Below, piece after piece: positions 46,970-56,447 of a DNA stretch of 64,000 nt. The notes below the pieces were generated by a model, which saw only the letters and a program-made list of their open reading frames with translations, was not told the origin of the DNA and searched no databases. The first letter of the stretch is position 1, and the number at the start of each line of letters is the position of its first letter. This DNA comes from Lysobacter arenosi (lineage in GTDB: Bacteria > Pseudomonadota > Gammaproteobacteria > Xanthomonadales > Xanthomonadaceae): contig NZ_CP071517.1 of assembly GCF_016613475.2 (NCBI RefSeq), positions 186,001 to 250,000 of the forward strand, read 5' to 3'. The translations under genes were made by a program, and so were the position numbers.

Positions 46970-47012
46970 GATTCCACGCGGGGCCGCCCAGCGGCCCCGC
47001 CTTTGTGGAATC
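46970..47012 (+). terminator. Terminator hairpin after the lipoprotein gene
   Basis: GCGGGGCCGC/GCGGCCCCGC stem (ten base pairs, CCA loop) followed by CTTTG, all inside an outer GATTCCAC/GTGGAATC stem. Positioned one base after the stop codon. Confidence 0.8.
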
Positions 47013-47116
47013 GTCATCCCCGCGAAGGCGGGGATCCAGGGACGTTGCTTTTGCCCGTTGCGGCACGCATATCAGAAGCCAGCGCCCCTGGATTCCCGCC
47101 TTCCCGGGAACGACGA
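47011..47116. repeat. Inverted doublet of REP-like elements
   Basis: Two about 31-base copies (47011-47041 and 47086-47116) in inverted orientation, differing at about five bases. Each has its own small CCCCGC/GCGGGG- or CCCGC/GCGGG-type stem. A further single copy lies at 755-783. Such REP doublets are mobilised by REP-associated transposases in this family. Confidence 0.75.
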
Positions 47117-47170
47117 GAAGTAGTGGCCTGATGGAATGAGTCTCCCCCTGCCGTCGGCCTGAGTCCCCCC

Positions 47171-47425
47171 ATGTCCCTCAAGATCAACGAGCTCTGCGTC
47201 AACTGCGATGTCTGCGAACCGGCCTGTCCGAACCAGGCGATTTCGCAGGGCGAGACCATCTACGTGATCGATCCGGCGCGCTGCACCGAATGCGTCGGCC
47301 ATTTCGACGAACCCCAATGCGTGGTCGTCTGTCCCGTCGAGTGCATCGACCCCGACGCGGACCACCCCGAAACCAACGAACAGTTGCTGGCCAAGCTCGC
47401 GCGCCTGCAGCAGGAGCTGAAATGA
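47171..47425 (+). CDS. yfhL: YfhL-family [4Fe-4S] dicluster ferredoxin
   Basis: An 84-residue ferredoxin with two cluster sites: CVNCDVCEPACP and CTECVGHFDEPQCVVVCPVECI. The insert between the second and third Cys of the second site is the hallmark of the YfhL/Alvin-type fold. The C-terminal helix NEQLLAKLARLQQEL is also typical. The stop overlaps the ggt start (ATGATG). Confidence 0.95.
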   Translation: MSLKINELCVNCDVCEPACPNQAISQGETIYVIDPARCTECVGHFDEPQCVVVCPVECIDPDADHPETNEQLLAKLARLQQELK

Positions 47426-49146
47426 TGCGTCAAGCGTTGCGTGCGCTGGTGAGCGCCAGTGTGTTGTCCGCCGGTCTCCTGCTCACCGCGACGCTGCCGC
47501 TTCACGCAGCGCAGAAAGCCGCCAGGCCTGCCGGCCATCCGCCGGGCGTCGCGATCGCCAGTGCCCACGCGCTGGCCACCGATGCCGGCATGGAGATGAT
47601 CCGCGCCGGCGGCAACGCCTTCGATGCCGCGGTCGCGGTGTCGGCAACGCTGGCAGTGGTCGAGCCGATCAGCTCGGGCATCGGCGGCGGCGGCTTCTTC
47701 CTGCTGCACGATGCGAAGAGTGGCAAGGATGTCTTCGTCGATGCGCGCGAGACCGCAGTCGCCGCGTCGACGCCAGCGGCGTACCTCGACGACAAGGGCG
47801 AGCTCAACCGCGACCGCGCCACCAATGGCCCGTGGTCGGCCGGCATCCCGGGCCTGCCTGCGGCGCTGGTGCATGTCTCGGGCAAGTACGGCCGGTTGCC
47901 GCTGAAGACGACGCTGGCGCCTGCGATCCGCATCGCGCGCGAAGGCTTCGAGGTCTATCCGCGCCTGGAACGTGGTTACGGCAGTCGTCGCGAGGTCATG
48001 GAGCGTTACCGCGGCACGCGCGAGGTGTTCCTTGCCGACGGCAGCCCGCTCAAGGCCGGCGAGATCCTCAAGCAGCCGGACCTGGCCCGCACGCTGGAGC
48101 TGCTGGCCGACAAGGGCTTCGATGGCTTCTATCACGGCGAAGTCGCCGCCAAGTTGCTGGCCGCGGTGAAGGAAGAAGGCGGGCAATGGCGCGCCGACGA
48201 GCTGGCGGGCTATCGCGTCAAGGAACGCGAGCCGCTGCACTTCCAGTACCGCGACTGGACCGTCACCACCGCGCCGCCGCCGTCGTCGGGTGGCGTGGCG
48301 CTGGCGGAGATGCTGCAGATGCTGTCGGGCTGGGACCTGTCCAAGCTCGACCAGGCGCATCGCACCCACCTGATCACCGAGGCGATGCGTCGCGCCTTCC
48401 GCGACCGCACGATCTACCTGGGCGATCCGGACTTCGTGAAGATGCCGCTGGCGCGACTGACCAGTGTCGATTACGCCGCCGGGTTGCGCGCGACGATCCA
48501 CCCGGAGAAGGCCACGCCCAGCGATCTGCTGCCGGGCCAGCCGGCACCGCTGGAAGACGACGAAACCACGCACTTCTCGATCATCGATGCCGCCGGCAAT
48601 CGCGTATCGACCACGCAGACCGTGAACCTGCTCTATGGCTCGGGCATGGTCGCGCCGGGTACGGGTGTGCTGCTCAACAACGAGATGGACGACTTCGCCC
48701 TGCGTCCGGGCACGCCCAACGCGTTCGGTGTGATGGGCTTTGCCGCCAACGCGCCGGCAGCGGGCAAGCGCATGCTCAGCTCGATGACGCCGAGCTTCAT
48801 CGAATCCAAGGACAAGCTGGCCGTGATCGGCGCACCCGGTGGCAGCCGCATCATCACCGAAGTGCTGCTGGGCATCCTCGGCTACGACGCCGGCCTGGGC
48901 GCGCAGGAAGTTGCCGCACTGCCGCGCATCCACCACCAGTGGATGCCGGACGTGATTTCCGCCGAGAAGGGCACGCTGGACGCGCAGACGGTGACGGCGC
49001 TGGAAGCGATGGGGCACAAGGTCAATGCCGGCGAAAACACCTGGGGCAACCTGCAGACGGTGTCCTGGGACAAGCGCAGCAACGTGCTCGAAGCCGGCAC
49101 GGACCCGCGCAACCCGGTAGGCAAGGGTGCCGTAGAGGGGCGCTGA
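47422..49146 (+). CDS. ggt: Gamma-glutamyltransferase
   Basis: A 574-residue periplasmic enzyme that cleaves gamma-glutamyl bonds of glutathione. A signal peptide ends about residue 29 (PLHA). The large subunit ends and the small one starts at the Thr of DDETTHFSIIDAAGNRV, the self-cleavage site and nucleophile. The GGG-type oxyanion region is SGIGGGGFFLLHD, and PGGSRIITEVLLGIL is the small-subunit signature. Start chosen at the first of two tandem ATGs, five bases after AGGAG. Confidence 0.95.
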   Translation: MMRQALRALVSASVLSAGLLLTATLPLHAAQKAARPAGHPPGVAIASAHALATDAGMEMIRAGGNAFDAAVAVSATLAVVEPISSGIGGGGFFLLHDAKSGKDVFVDARETAVAASTPAAYLDDKGELNRDRATNGPWSAGIPGLPAALVHVSGKYGRLPLKTTLAPAIRIAREGFEVYPRLERGYGSRREVMERYRGTREVFLADGSPLKAGEILKQPDLARTLELLADKGFDGFYHGEVAAKLLAAVKEEGGQWRADELAGYRVKEREPLHFQYRDWTVTTAPPPSSGGVALAEMLQMLSGWDLSKLDQAHRTHLITEAMRRAFRDRTIYLGDPDFVKMPLARLTSVDYAAGLRATIHPEKATPSDLLPGQPAPLEDDETTHFSIIDAAGNRVSTTQTVNLLYGSGMVAPGTGVLLNNEMDDFALRPGTPNAFGVMGFAANAPAAGKRMLSSMTPSFIESKDKLAVIGAPGGSRIITEVLLGILGYDAGLGAQEVAALPRIHHQWMPDVISAEKGTLDAQTVTALEAMGHKVNAGENTWGNLQTVSWDKRSNVLEAGTDPRNPVGKGAVEGR

Positions 49147-49183
49147 GCCCGCTTCGATCACTGGCCCCGGCAAACCCCCGATA

Positions 49184-49293
49184 CCGTTCGTCCTGAGCGT
49201 AGCGCCAAAGGCGCGAAGTCGTAGGACCAAGTCGCTGGCGGTTTCCGGGTTCCCGATCCTTCGACTTCGCTGCGCTACGCTCAGGACGAACGG
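49184..49293. repeat. 110-bp inverted-repeat (MITE-like) element
   Basis: Ends are a perfect 21-bp inverted repeat (49184-49204 with 49273-49293), and the pairing continues inward (GCGAAGTCG and a matching arm). It contains no gene. This looks like a small non-autonomous element or a REP-type pair, located between ggt and the metallo-hydrolase gene. Confidence 0.7.
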
Positions 49294-49349
49294 AGATTCG
49301 TTGAATTGAGCTATCGCGAACCTAACGCGAGGGGAGTTACCCTAGTCCC

Positions 49350-50240
49350 ATGAAACTCTGGTCAATTCTCGGCAACAGCCAGAAGCTCGATGGCGGTGCG
49401 ATGTTCGGCAATGCGCCGCGCGCGATGTGGGCCAAATGGTCCGCGCCCGACGAGCAAAACCGCATCGAACTGGCCTGCCGCGCGCTGCTCGCCAGCCCGC
49501 TTGCCGGCAAGACCGTGCTGTTCGAAACCGGCATCGGTGCGTTCTTCGAGCCGAAGCTGCGCGAGCGCTACGGCGTAGTCGAAGACCAGCACGTGCTGGT
49601 GCAGTCGCTGGCAGCGGCAGGCTTCGCCCCGGAAGATGTCGATGTGGTGGTGCTGTCGCACCTGCACTTCGATCATGCCGGCGGTCTGCTCGCGCCGTGG
49701 AAGGAAGGCGAGGCGCCGAAGCTGCTGTTCCCGAACGCGACCTATGTCGTCGGTCGCGAGCATTACGAGCGCGCGCTGAACCCGCATCCGCGCGATCGCG
49801 CGAGCTTCATTCCGGAACTGCCCGGCCTGCTCGAAGCGACCGGTCGTCTCGAACTGGTCGATGGCGAGTACTCGCGCACGCTCGGCAAGACGGTGCGCTT
49901 CCACTACAGCGACGGCCATACGCCGGGACTGATGCTGGCCGAGATCGTCGGCCCCGACCAGGTCGACGGCGAGACGCACGGCGGCGTGGTGTTCTGCGCC
50001 GACCTGATCCCGGGACGGCCGTGGGTGCATGTGCCGATCACGATGGGTTACGACCGCAACGCCGAGTTGCTGATCGACGAGAAGAAGGCCTTCCTCGCCG
50101 ACAAGCTGCGTCGCAACGTCCATCTGTTCTTCACCCACGATCCGCAGTGCGCGCTGGCGCAGGTCACCCAGGACGACAAGGGCAAATTCGGCACGACCCA
50201 CGAGGTGGCCGAACTGCAGGCGAGGGCGCTGGGCGCATGA
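49350..50240 (+). CDS. Metallo-beta-lactamase fold hydrolase
   Basis: A 296-residue metal hydrolase with the zinc motif HLHFDHAGG, further His in SDGHTPGLM, Asp in [10 protein letters not shown] and His in [11 protein letters not shown]. It is of the quorum-lactonase or general type; substrate unknown. Its stop overlaps the next gene's start (ATGA), so the TMEM43-like protein is coexpressed. Confidence 0.88.
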   Translation: MKLWSILGNSQKLDGGAMFGNAPRAMWAKWSAPDEQNRIELACRALLASPLAGKTVLFETGIGAFFEPKLRERYGVVEDQHVLVQSLAAAGFAPEDVDVVVLSHLHFDHAGGLLAPWKEGEAPKLLFPNATYVVGREHYERALNPHPRDRASFIPELPGLLEATGRLELVDGEYSRTLGKTVRFHYSDGHTPGLMLAEIVGPDQVDGETHGGVVFCADLIPGRPWVHVPITMGYDRNAELLIDEKKAFLADKLRRNVHLFFTHDPQCALAQVTQDDKGKFGTTHEVAELQARALGA

Positions 50241-50983
50241 CGCGGCCCGGAGCGACAGCCTGGCTGTCGCTGGCCTGCGCGCTGGCCATGGGCGCAGCGT
50301 GCTGCGGCAAGGCATGGGCACAGCCTGCGGTCGTCGATGATTCGCTCGATCCACCACAAGCCGGAAAGGCACTGCGCGACCGCGATTTCGGCGTTGGCAC
50401 GCGCGGCTTTGGCCTGGATCGCAGGGTCGAGATGTATCAGTGGCGTGCCGACCGCGACGCCTACACGCGCGTGTGGAACACGGCTGCGATCGACTCGTCG
50501 CACTTCGCGCCGGGGCACGCCAATCCGAAGAAGCTGCCGTTGGACAACCGACGCTGGTGGTCCGACGACGCGACGCTGGAAGGCAAGCCGATCGACCTGG
50601 CGGTGCTGCAGACGCTGGGCCAATGGCGCGTGTTCCGACCCAACTTCTCGCGCCTGCCGGCGAACCTGGCGGCGTCGTTCCAGCCCGAAGGCGACGGCCT
50701 GGGCAGTGCCGAGAATCCGCTCGATCCGCAGATCGGCGACATCCGCATCACCTGGCGCGAGCTGAGCCTGCCGCCGCTGGAAGGCAAGGTGGAACTTCGC
50801 GGTGATCGCTGGGTGCTGTCGCCGGAAGCCGCCGCGCAGGCATTGAGTGCGGAGCGCGCATCGACGGTCGTGGAATTGCCGCCGGGGACGGACCAGCGGC
50901 TGTTGCCGTGGTTGCTGGGCGCGGCGGCGATGCTGCTCGTCGCTGCGCTGGTGTGGCGGCGCGTGCGACGCAGGCGCGGCTAG
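50237..50983 (+). CDS. TMEM43-family membrane protein
   Basis: A 248-residue protein. A signal segment ends at about residue 28. The motifs [23 protein letters not shown] and [15 protein letters not shown] match bacterial TMEM43-like proteins, and a C-terminal helix ([20 protein letters not shown]) anchors it. The segment between is luminal/periplasmic. It overlaps the metallo-hydrolase gene. Function in bacteria is unknown. Confidence 0.78.
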   Translation: MTRPGATAWLSLACALAMGAACCGKAWAQPAVVDDSLDPPQAGKALRDRDFGVGTRGFGLDRRVEMYQWRADRDAYTRVWNTAAIDSSHFAPGHANPKKLPLDNRRWWSDDATLEGKPIDLAVLQTLGQWRVFRPNFSRLPANLAASFQPEGDGLGSAENPLDPQIGDIRITWRELSLPPLEGKVELRGDRWVLSPEAAAQALSAERASTVVELPPGTDQRLLPWLLGAAAMLLVAALVWRRVRRRRG

Positions 50984-50988
50984 TTCCC

Positions 50989-51016
50989 CGTCATACCGGC
51001 GAAAGCCGGGATGACG
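50989..51016. repeat. REP-like hairpin between convergent genes
   Basis: GTCATACCGGC/GCCGGGATGAC arms with a short GAAA loop. It lies between the TMEM43-like gene and upp, which converge, and may act as a bidirectional terminator. Confidence 0.6.
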
Positions 51017-51023
51017 ATAGGAC

Positions 51024-51659
51024 TCAGCCGTTGTGCCGCGTGCCGAAGATCTTGTCGCCGGCGTCGCCCAGGCCCGGCAGGATGTAGCCGACGTCGTTGA
51101 GGCGGTCGTCGATCGAGGCGGTGTACACCTCGACGTCCGGGTGGCGGCTTTCGAGCACGCGCAGCCCTTCCGGCGCCGCGACCAGGAACAGTCCCTTGAT
51201 GCGCTTGCAGCCTGCCGCCTTGAGCATGTCGACGGTGGCGACCAGCGTGCCGCCGGTGGCCAGCATTGGATCGAGGATCAGCGCGGTGCGTTCGTCCATG
51301 CGACCGGTGAGTTTTTCGTAGTAGCCGACCGGCTCCAGCGTGCGCTCGTCGCGCTGCAGGCCGACCACGCCGACCTTGGCGGCGGGGATCAGCTCGAGCA
51401 CGCCTGGCAGCATGCCCAGCCCGGCGCGCAGGATCGGCACCAGGGTCACCTTCGCGCCCTTGATGCGGCGCGTCTTCACCGGCCCGGCCCAGCCTTCGAC
51501 CATGACCTCCTCGGTCTCCAGGTCGGCGGTGGCCTCGTAGGTGAGCAACGTGGCCACTTCGGACGCGAGCTCGCGGAATTCCTTGGTGCTGATGCCGGCC
51601 AGGCGCATCAGGCCCAGCTTGTGCTGCACCAGCGGGTGGCGGACTTCGATGATCTTCAT
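51024..51659 (-). CDS. upp: Uracil phosphoribosyltransferase
   Basis: A 211-residue pyrimidine salvage enzyme that makes UMP from uracil and PRPP. Start [23 protein letters not shown] loop [18 protein letters not shown], and end [17 protein letters not shown], all typical. Intact. Confidence 0.97.
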   Translation of the reverse strand: MKIIEVRHPLVQHKLGLMRLAGISTKEFRELASEVATLLTYEATADLETEEVMVEGWAGPVKTRRIKGAKVTLVPILRAGLGMLPGVLELIPAAKVGVVGLQRDERTLEPVGYYEKLTGRMDERTALILDPMLATGGTLVATVDMLKAAGCKRIKGLFLVAAPEGLRVLESRHPDVEVYTASIDDRLNDVGYILPGLGDAGDKIFGTRHNG

Positions 51660-51783
51660 CGCGCAAGCCTAGCGCAGCCGGGCGCGCCTGGCATGCCAGG
51701 CCGCCGCCCGGGCGCCTACACGTTCCCGTCCGCATGGACGGCCGAATATCGAGGCGTCCGGCAAGGAACGCCGAAGGAGCCCC

Positions 51784-52578
51784 ATGAGCAATCCTGCCGT
51801 CACCTACGAACGCGAGATGGTCCCGGTGCTGTTCCGCCCCTGGGTCGGCGCGCTGCTGGACCTGGCGCAACCGGCGCCCGGCGAGCACCTGCTCGACCTG
51901 GCCTGCGGCACCGGCATCGTCGCGCGCCTGGCCGCACCGCGGGTGGCGCCGGACGGGCGCGTGGTCGGCGTCGACCTCAACCCCGACATGCTCGGCGTGG
52001 CGCAGGTCCAGGGCGCGCTGGAAGGGCTCGACATTGAATGGAAGCAGGGGCGGCTGGAAGTGCTGCCGTTCGCCGAGGCCGAATTCGACCTGGCGCTGTG
52101 CCAGCACGGCTTGCAGTTCGTCCCGGACCGCGCGGCGGCATTGGGGGAAGCGCGGCGCGTGCTGCGCGACGACGGTCGCCTCGCGCTTGCGGTCTGGTGC
52201 GGCCTTGACCACCACCCGTTCTGGTCGCGGTTCAACGACGTGCTGGTCGAGCTGATTGGCATTCCCGCGCTTGCCTCGCCATTCGCGCTGGGCGAAGCGT
52301 CGGAGCTGGAATCGCTGCTGCGCGATGCCGGATTCCGCGATATTTCGATCGAGGCGCGGGCGATGCCGGCGGCGTTTCCCGATCCGGACACCTTCGTCGC
52401 GATGGAGGTGGACGTGATTGCCGCGGCGGTGCCGGCAACGCAGCACCTCGACGCGAAGGCGCGCGCGGAGCTGACCGAGGCGGCACAGGCGCGGATGGCC
52501 GGGGCGATCAGGGAGCAGATGTGCGACGGGCACGTGGTGGTGCCGATGCATTCGCACCTGGTGCTGGCGCGGATGTAG
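51784..52578 (+). CDS. SAM-dependent class I methyltransferase
   Basis: A 264-residue methyltransferase starting behind AAGGAGCCCC. SAM motif HLLDLACGTGIVARLAAPRV, acidic VVGVDLNPDML for the ribose. Resembles UbiE/COQ5-like small-molecule methylases. Divergent from upp. Substrate unknown. A strong hairpin terminates it. Confidence 0.85.
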   Translation: MSNPAVTYEREMVPVLFRPWVGALLDLAQPAPGEHLLDLACGTGIVARLAAPRVAPDGRVVGVDLNPDMLGVAQVQGALEGLDIEWKQGRLEVLPFAEAEFDLALCQHGLQFVPDRAAALGEARRVLRDDGRLALAVWCGLDHHPFWSRFNDVLVELIGIPALASPFALGEASELESLLRDAGFRDISIEARAMPAAFPDPDTFVAMEVDVIAAAVPATQHLDAKARAELTEAAQARMAGAIREQMCDGHVVVPMHSHLVLARM

Positions 52579-52579
52579 C

Positions 52580-52611
52580 TGTCGTCCCGACGGCGGACCG
52601 TCGGGACGACA
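52580..52611. terminator. Bidirectional terminator-like hairpin
   Basis: A perfect 14-bp stem around CGGA, between the convergent methyltransferase and TonB-receptor genes. No T tract. It begins two bases after the methyltransferase stop. Confidence 0.7.
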
Positions 52612-52634
52612 TCGCTGTCAGAACGACATCACGA

Positions 52635-54962
52635 TCAGAACGAATAGCGGGCGATCAGCTGGTACACCGGTCCGGCCGTCTCGCGCTCCAGTTCGTACTC
52701 GTCGAAGTCGCGATCGATCTGGTCGGCGGCATTGTCGAACTTGTTGAAGGCCTCGTCCTTGGAGGCATCGAGCAGGTTCGAGCCGGTCAGGCGCACCGAC
52801 ATGCGATCGCCGAAGCGCTTCTCGACGAACACTTCAAGGTCACCTTCGTAGGTCGTGGTGACTTCCTCGCTGACGATGCGCGAATAGGCATCGCCCTGGC
52901 GGCGGTAGCTGGCACCGAACGAGACGCCCCAGTCCGGGAGGTTCTGGATGAAGCCGACGTTGTAGACGTACCTGGCCTGGTTGTTGAAGCGGCGTTCGCC
53001 GAACTCGTCGTCGACCGAGCTGTCCAGCCACGAGTAGTTCACGAACACGCCGGTGTCGGGCAGGCCGAGAACGGTCAGCGGCGTCGACAGGTCGAACTCG
53101 ATGCCGTAGACGTAACCGTCGCCGACGTTGCGTGCGGTGTAGACGAAGCTGTCCGGATCGAACTGCGGATAGCCCGGGGTGTTCTCGTTGGCGCCGGGAT
53201 TCTCGTCGAGGAACTCCTCGACCTCGTCCTCGAAGTCGCCCAGCGCGGTCGAACTCGGCTCGCCGGTGTTGACCGTCTCGATCAGGTCCTGGATGTCGCG
53301 GTAGAACGCGTTCACGCCGAACACGCCGCGCTGGCCGAGGCGACGCTCGTAGCCCAGGTCCAGGCCCCAGGCGCGCTCGGGTTCGAGCAGCGGGTTGCCA
53401 ACGAAGTCGTTGTCGCCGAACTCCTCTTCCAGCGTCAGCGGCAGGATCTGGTCGAAGTTGGGGCGACGCACGGTGCGCGCCAGCGACAGGCTGATGCGGT
53501 CGTCGGCGGTCAGGTCCCACTTCAGGTGCGCTGACGGCAGCACGGTCGAGTAGTCGTTGGAGGCGGCGGTGTCGTCGGCACGCACGTCCACGTCGGTGGT
53601 CTCGTAGCGCAGGCCGGCTTCCCAGGCGAGCGCACCGGAGGCACCCGAGAACATCAGGTAGGGGTCGATGCGGGTCTCGTCGATCCGGCTGGCCATGCCC
53701 TCGAAGTCTTCGTAGGCCGGCAGGGCGACGTCCTCGTCGTCGGACTCGACCTCGGCGATCTGCAGGCCCGTGTCGCGCTGCTTGTCGAGGTAGTCGACGC
53801 CGAACTCGACCTTGGCGTTGCCGAGCTCGCGCTTGTGCGCGGCCTTGAAGCCGAGCTCGTCGTCGCTGATGTCGCTGAGCGTTCGCGTACCTTCGCGTCC
53901 ATCGAACGACGGCGGGGTGTCCTCGTCGTCGTAGCCGGTCTCTTCCTCGGTCGCCATGGTGTCGTCGTCGAAGCGGGCGTAATCGAGGTCGAGCTCGGTG
54001 CGGCCACCGAGCATGTCGAACTCGTAGTTGGCGCCGAACGACCAGTTGTCCTGCTTGATGTTCTCGAACTGGTCGTTGACCGACAGCAGGTTGTCGCGGC
54101 TGCTGCTGGTCGGGTCGTTGTATTCCAGCGAGTGCTCGGTCTCGTCGCGGTCGGTGCGCACGTAGAAGCCGTCCAGCGACAGGCGGCCGCTGCCGATGTC
54201 GTGGGTGTAGGACACGTTGGCCGAGTAGTCGGTGCCGTCGCGGGTGTCGGCCTGGTCCTCGCGGTCGACGAAGTCGCCGCCGGGTTCGTCGAAACGGTCG
54301 CTGCGCTTGACCTTGGGGTTGTAGCGTCCCTGCACATTGAAGCCGCCGAGCAGGCGGCCACCGCCGACTTCGCCGCTGCTGACCGCGCCGTAGGTGTTCT
54401 TGTACTTGCCGTCGTCGAAGTGCATGACGCCGCCGCGGACGTAGCTGCCGTCGAACTCGTAGGCATCGCGCAGGACGATGTTGAGCGCGCCGGCCACGGC
54501 GTCGCCGGAGCGGTTGGCGCTGGCGCTGCGGACGATCTCGATGCGCTCGACCAGTTCAGCCGGGATGCGGTCGACGAAGAAGGAGCGGTCGTTGCCGGCG
54601 CCGGGCACCTTCTTGCCGTTGATCAGGATCTGCGTGTAGCCCGGGTCCAGGCCGCGCAGCTGCGCACCGTCGTACTCCAGCACGTCGGAGACGAAGGCGA
54701 CGCTGGGCACGCGCTTGAGCATGTCGCCGACGGTGAGCGGCTCGAAGCGCTGGAAGTATTCCAGGTCGTAGGACAGCACTGGTGCGACAGCGTCGGTGCG
54801 GTTGCGGTAGGCGATGTCGGCCTGGACGACGACGGCGTCGAGCTGCTTCGGATCCGGTGCCGGATCGCCACCGTCATCGGCGACGGCGGTGAAGCTGACA
54901 GGCGCCAGCACGGCGACAAACAATGCACGCGACAGAGCGCGCGACAGGAGGTTTCGTTTCAT
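52635..54962 (-). CDS. TonB-dependent outer membrane receptor
   Basis: A 775-residue receptor. Signal peptide ends about FTAVA; the plug domain includes YDGAQLRGLDPGYTQILING and NIVLRDAYEFDGSY; a 22-strand-type barrel ends in the terminal Phe motif VYQLIARYSF. The start is at MKRNLLSRAL; an upstream 12-codon extension lacks a ribosome binding site. It is divergent from a beta-propeller phytase gene (182 bases between starts). This pairing has been reported in other bacteria as a probable phytate or phosphate-ester uptake unit. The ligand is not known. Confidence 0.93.
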   Translation of the reverse strand: MKRNLLSRALSRALFVAVLAPVSFTAVADDGGDPAPDPKQLDAVVVQADIAYRNRTDAVAPVLSYDLEYFQRFEPLTVGDMLKRVPSVAFVSDVLEYDGAQLRGLDPGYTQILINGKKVPGAGNDRSFFVDRIPAELVERIEIVRSASANRSGDAVAGALNIVLRDAYEFDGSYVRGGVMHFDDGKYKNTYGAVSSGEVGGGRLLGGFNVQGRYNPKVKRSDRFDEPGGDFVDREDQADTRDGTDYSANVSYTHDIGSGRLSLDGFYVRTDRDETEHSLEYNDPTSSSRDNLLSVNDQFENIKQDNWSFGANYEFDMLGGRTELDLDYARFDDDTMATEEETGYDDEDTPPSFDGREGTRTLSDISDDELGFKAAHKRELGNAKVEFGVDYLDKQRDTGLQIAEVESDDEDVALPAYEDFEGMASRIDETRIDPYLMFSGASGALAWEAGLRYETTDVDVRADDTAASNDYSTVLPSAHLKWDLTADDRISLSLARTVRRPNFDQILPLTLEEEFGDNDFVGNPLLEPERAWGLDLGYERRLGQRGVFGVNAFYRDIQDLIETVNTGEPSSTALGDFEDEVEEFLDENPGANENTPGYPQFDPDSFVYTARNVGDGYVYGIEFDLSTPLTVLGLPDTGVFVNYSWLDSSVDDEFGERRFNNQARYVYNVGFIQNLPDWGVSFGASYRRQGDAYSRIVSEEVTTTYEGDLEVFVEKRFGDRMSVRLTGSNLLDASKDEAFNKFDNAADQIDRDFDEYELERETAGPVYQLIARYSF

Positions 54963-55144
54963 TCGATCTGCATCCCCATGCAAGACGGCGGCAAACAAAC
55001 CGCGATTTGTACGCGGCGGGGATGGCGGAAAAGTGACAGCGAAAATGCACTTCGGCCAAACGAGGTATTGGTGCGGGGTGTAACGACACGGTCACAATGG
55101 ACCCGTAGAAAGTCGAGGTTTGCATTCCATCTTCCGGGGGATCC

Positions 55145-56278
55145 GTGACATCACGCCTGACCACGTTCGCACTCGTCCTCGCGCTCAGTGCCTGCGCGAC
55201 CACCGCGCCGGCGCCGCCGCGCAACGGCCATGAGCCAGAGCCCGATGAGAAGACCGCGGACGTCGATCCACTGCTGAGCCAGGCGGGCGTGCCGCACAAG
55301 GTGGTGGCCGAAGCGTTCATCACCGCCGCCACGCCGGCCGACAACATCGACTCGCCGGCCAGCTGGCGATCGGCGGACGGCAAGCGCTGGCTTATCGCAA
55401 CCGGCAAGGCCACCGACAAGCTGGTGGTCTACGACGGCGACAGCGGCAAGTCCGTCCGCAGCGTGGGCGGCCCCGGCACCGAGCTGGGTCAGATGCAGCG
55501 CCCGAACGGCATCGCCGTGATCGACAACTACGCGCTGGTGGTCGAGCGCGACAACCACCGCGTGCAGATGTTCCAGCTGCCCGACCTCAAGCCGCTGCTG
55601 GTGTTCGGCGGCGACGACCTCAAGCAGCCGTATGGGCTGTGGGTGCGGGCGCAGAAGGACAGCTACGAGGTGATCGTCAGCGACAACTATATGTCGCCGC
55701 AGAACGGGGACCTGCCGCCGCCGCTGGCGCAGTTGGGCGAGCGCTTCAAGCGCTACCAGCTACGGCGTGTGCCGGGTGGCTGGCAGGCGCGCCTGATGGG
55801 TGTGTTCGGTGACACCGGCGAGGCCGGCGCGATCCGCATCGCCGAATCGGTGTTCGGTGATGTCGGCAACGATCGCCTGCTCGTGGCCGAAGAGGATGTC
55901 GCCACCGGCACGCGTATTCGCGAGTACGGCCTCGACGGCCAGTACCGTGGTCGCGACATCGGCGCAGGTCTGTTCAAGGCGCAGGCCGAGGGCATGGCGC
56001 TAGCACGCTGCGCCGATGGCAGTGGTTACTGGATTGCCACCGACCAGTTCAAGGATCGCAGCCTGTTCCATGTGTTCGATCGCGACACGCTGGAGCATGT
56101 GGGTGCGTTTGCCGGTGGCAAAACCGCCAACACCGATGGCGTGTGGCTGGACCAGAGCGCGAGCGCGCGCTTCCCGCAGGGTGTGTTCTACGCGGTCGAT
56201 GACGACCAGGCGGTTGCGGCGTTTGATTGGCGGGACATTGCGCGGGCGTTGTCGCTGCGGGATTGCCGCGCCCCCTGA
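55145..56278 (+). CDS. Beta-propeller phytase-like lipoprotein
   Basis: A 377-residue lipoprotein (lipobox ALSAC, C17), starting at a GTG behind GGGGGATCC. The motifs DSPASWRSADGKRWLIATGK, RPNGIAVIDNYALVVERDNHRVQ and ANTDGVWLDQ match six-bladed calcium-dependent phytases, which cut phosphate from phytate. The calcium-binding acidic residues lie in these blades. Divergent from a TonB receptor gene, which supports extracellular phytate use. Confidence 0.85.
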   Translation: MTSRLTTFALVLALSACATTAPAPPRNGHEPEPDEKTADVDPLLSQAGVPHKVVAEAFITAATPADNIDSPASWRSADGKRWLIATGKATDKLVVYDGDSGKSVRSVGGPGTELGQMQRPNGIAVIDNYALVVERDNHRVQMFQLPDLKPLLVFGGDDLKQPYGLWVRAQKDSYEVIVSDNYMSPQNGDLPPPLAQLGERFKRYQLRRVPGGWQARLMGVFGDTGEAGAIRIAESVFGDVGNDRLLVAEEDVATGTRIREYGLDGQYRGRDIGAGLFKAQAEGMALARCADGSGYWIATDQFKDRSLFHVFDRDTLEHVGAFAGGKTANTDGVWLDQSASARFPQGVFYAVDDDQAVAAFDWRDIARALSLRDCRAP

Positions 56279-56303
56279 CAACGACGTTTGAAGCATCCGC
56301 GTA

Positions 56304-56433
56304 ACCCTCTCCCTTGTGGGGTGAGGTGACGCGGCTTGCGAGCCACTGGCTCGCGCGTCGCCGAACGCCATCGCGCTATGCGCGATGGCTGGGGGCCGGA
56401 GGCGGGGCAGGCGCGCAGCGCCAGGGAGAGGGT
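56304..56433. repeat. Inverted-repeat element with inner hairpins
   Basis: Eleven-base ends ACCCTCTCCCT and AGGGAGAGGGT, with two inner palindromes (GCGAGCCACTGGCTCGC and GCCATCGCGC...GCGCGATGGC). About 130 bases with no gene. It looks like a dispersed intergenic element of the ERIC/MITE type. Confidence 0.65.
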
Positions 56434-56447
56434 CCGCGGAAAGGGAG

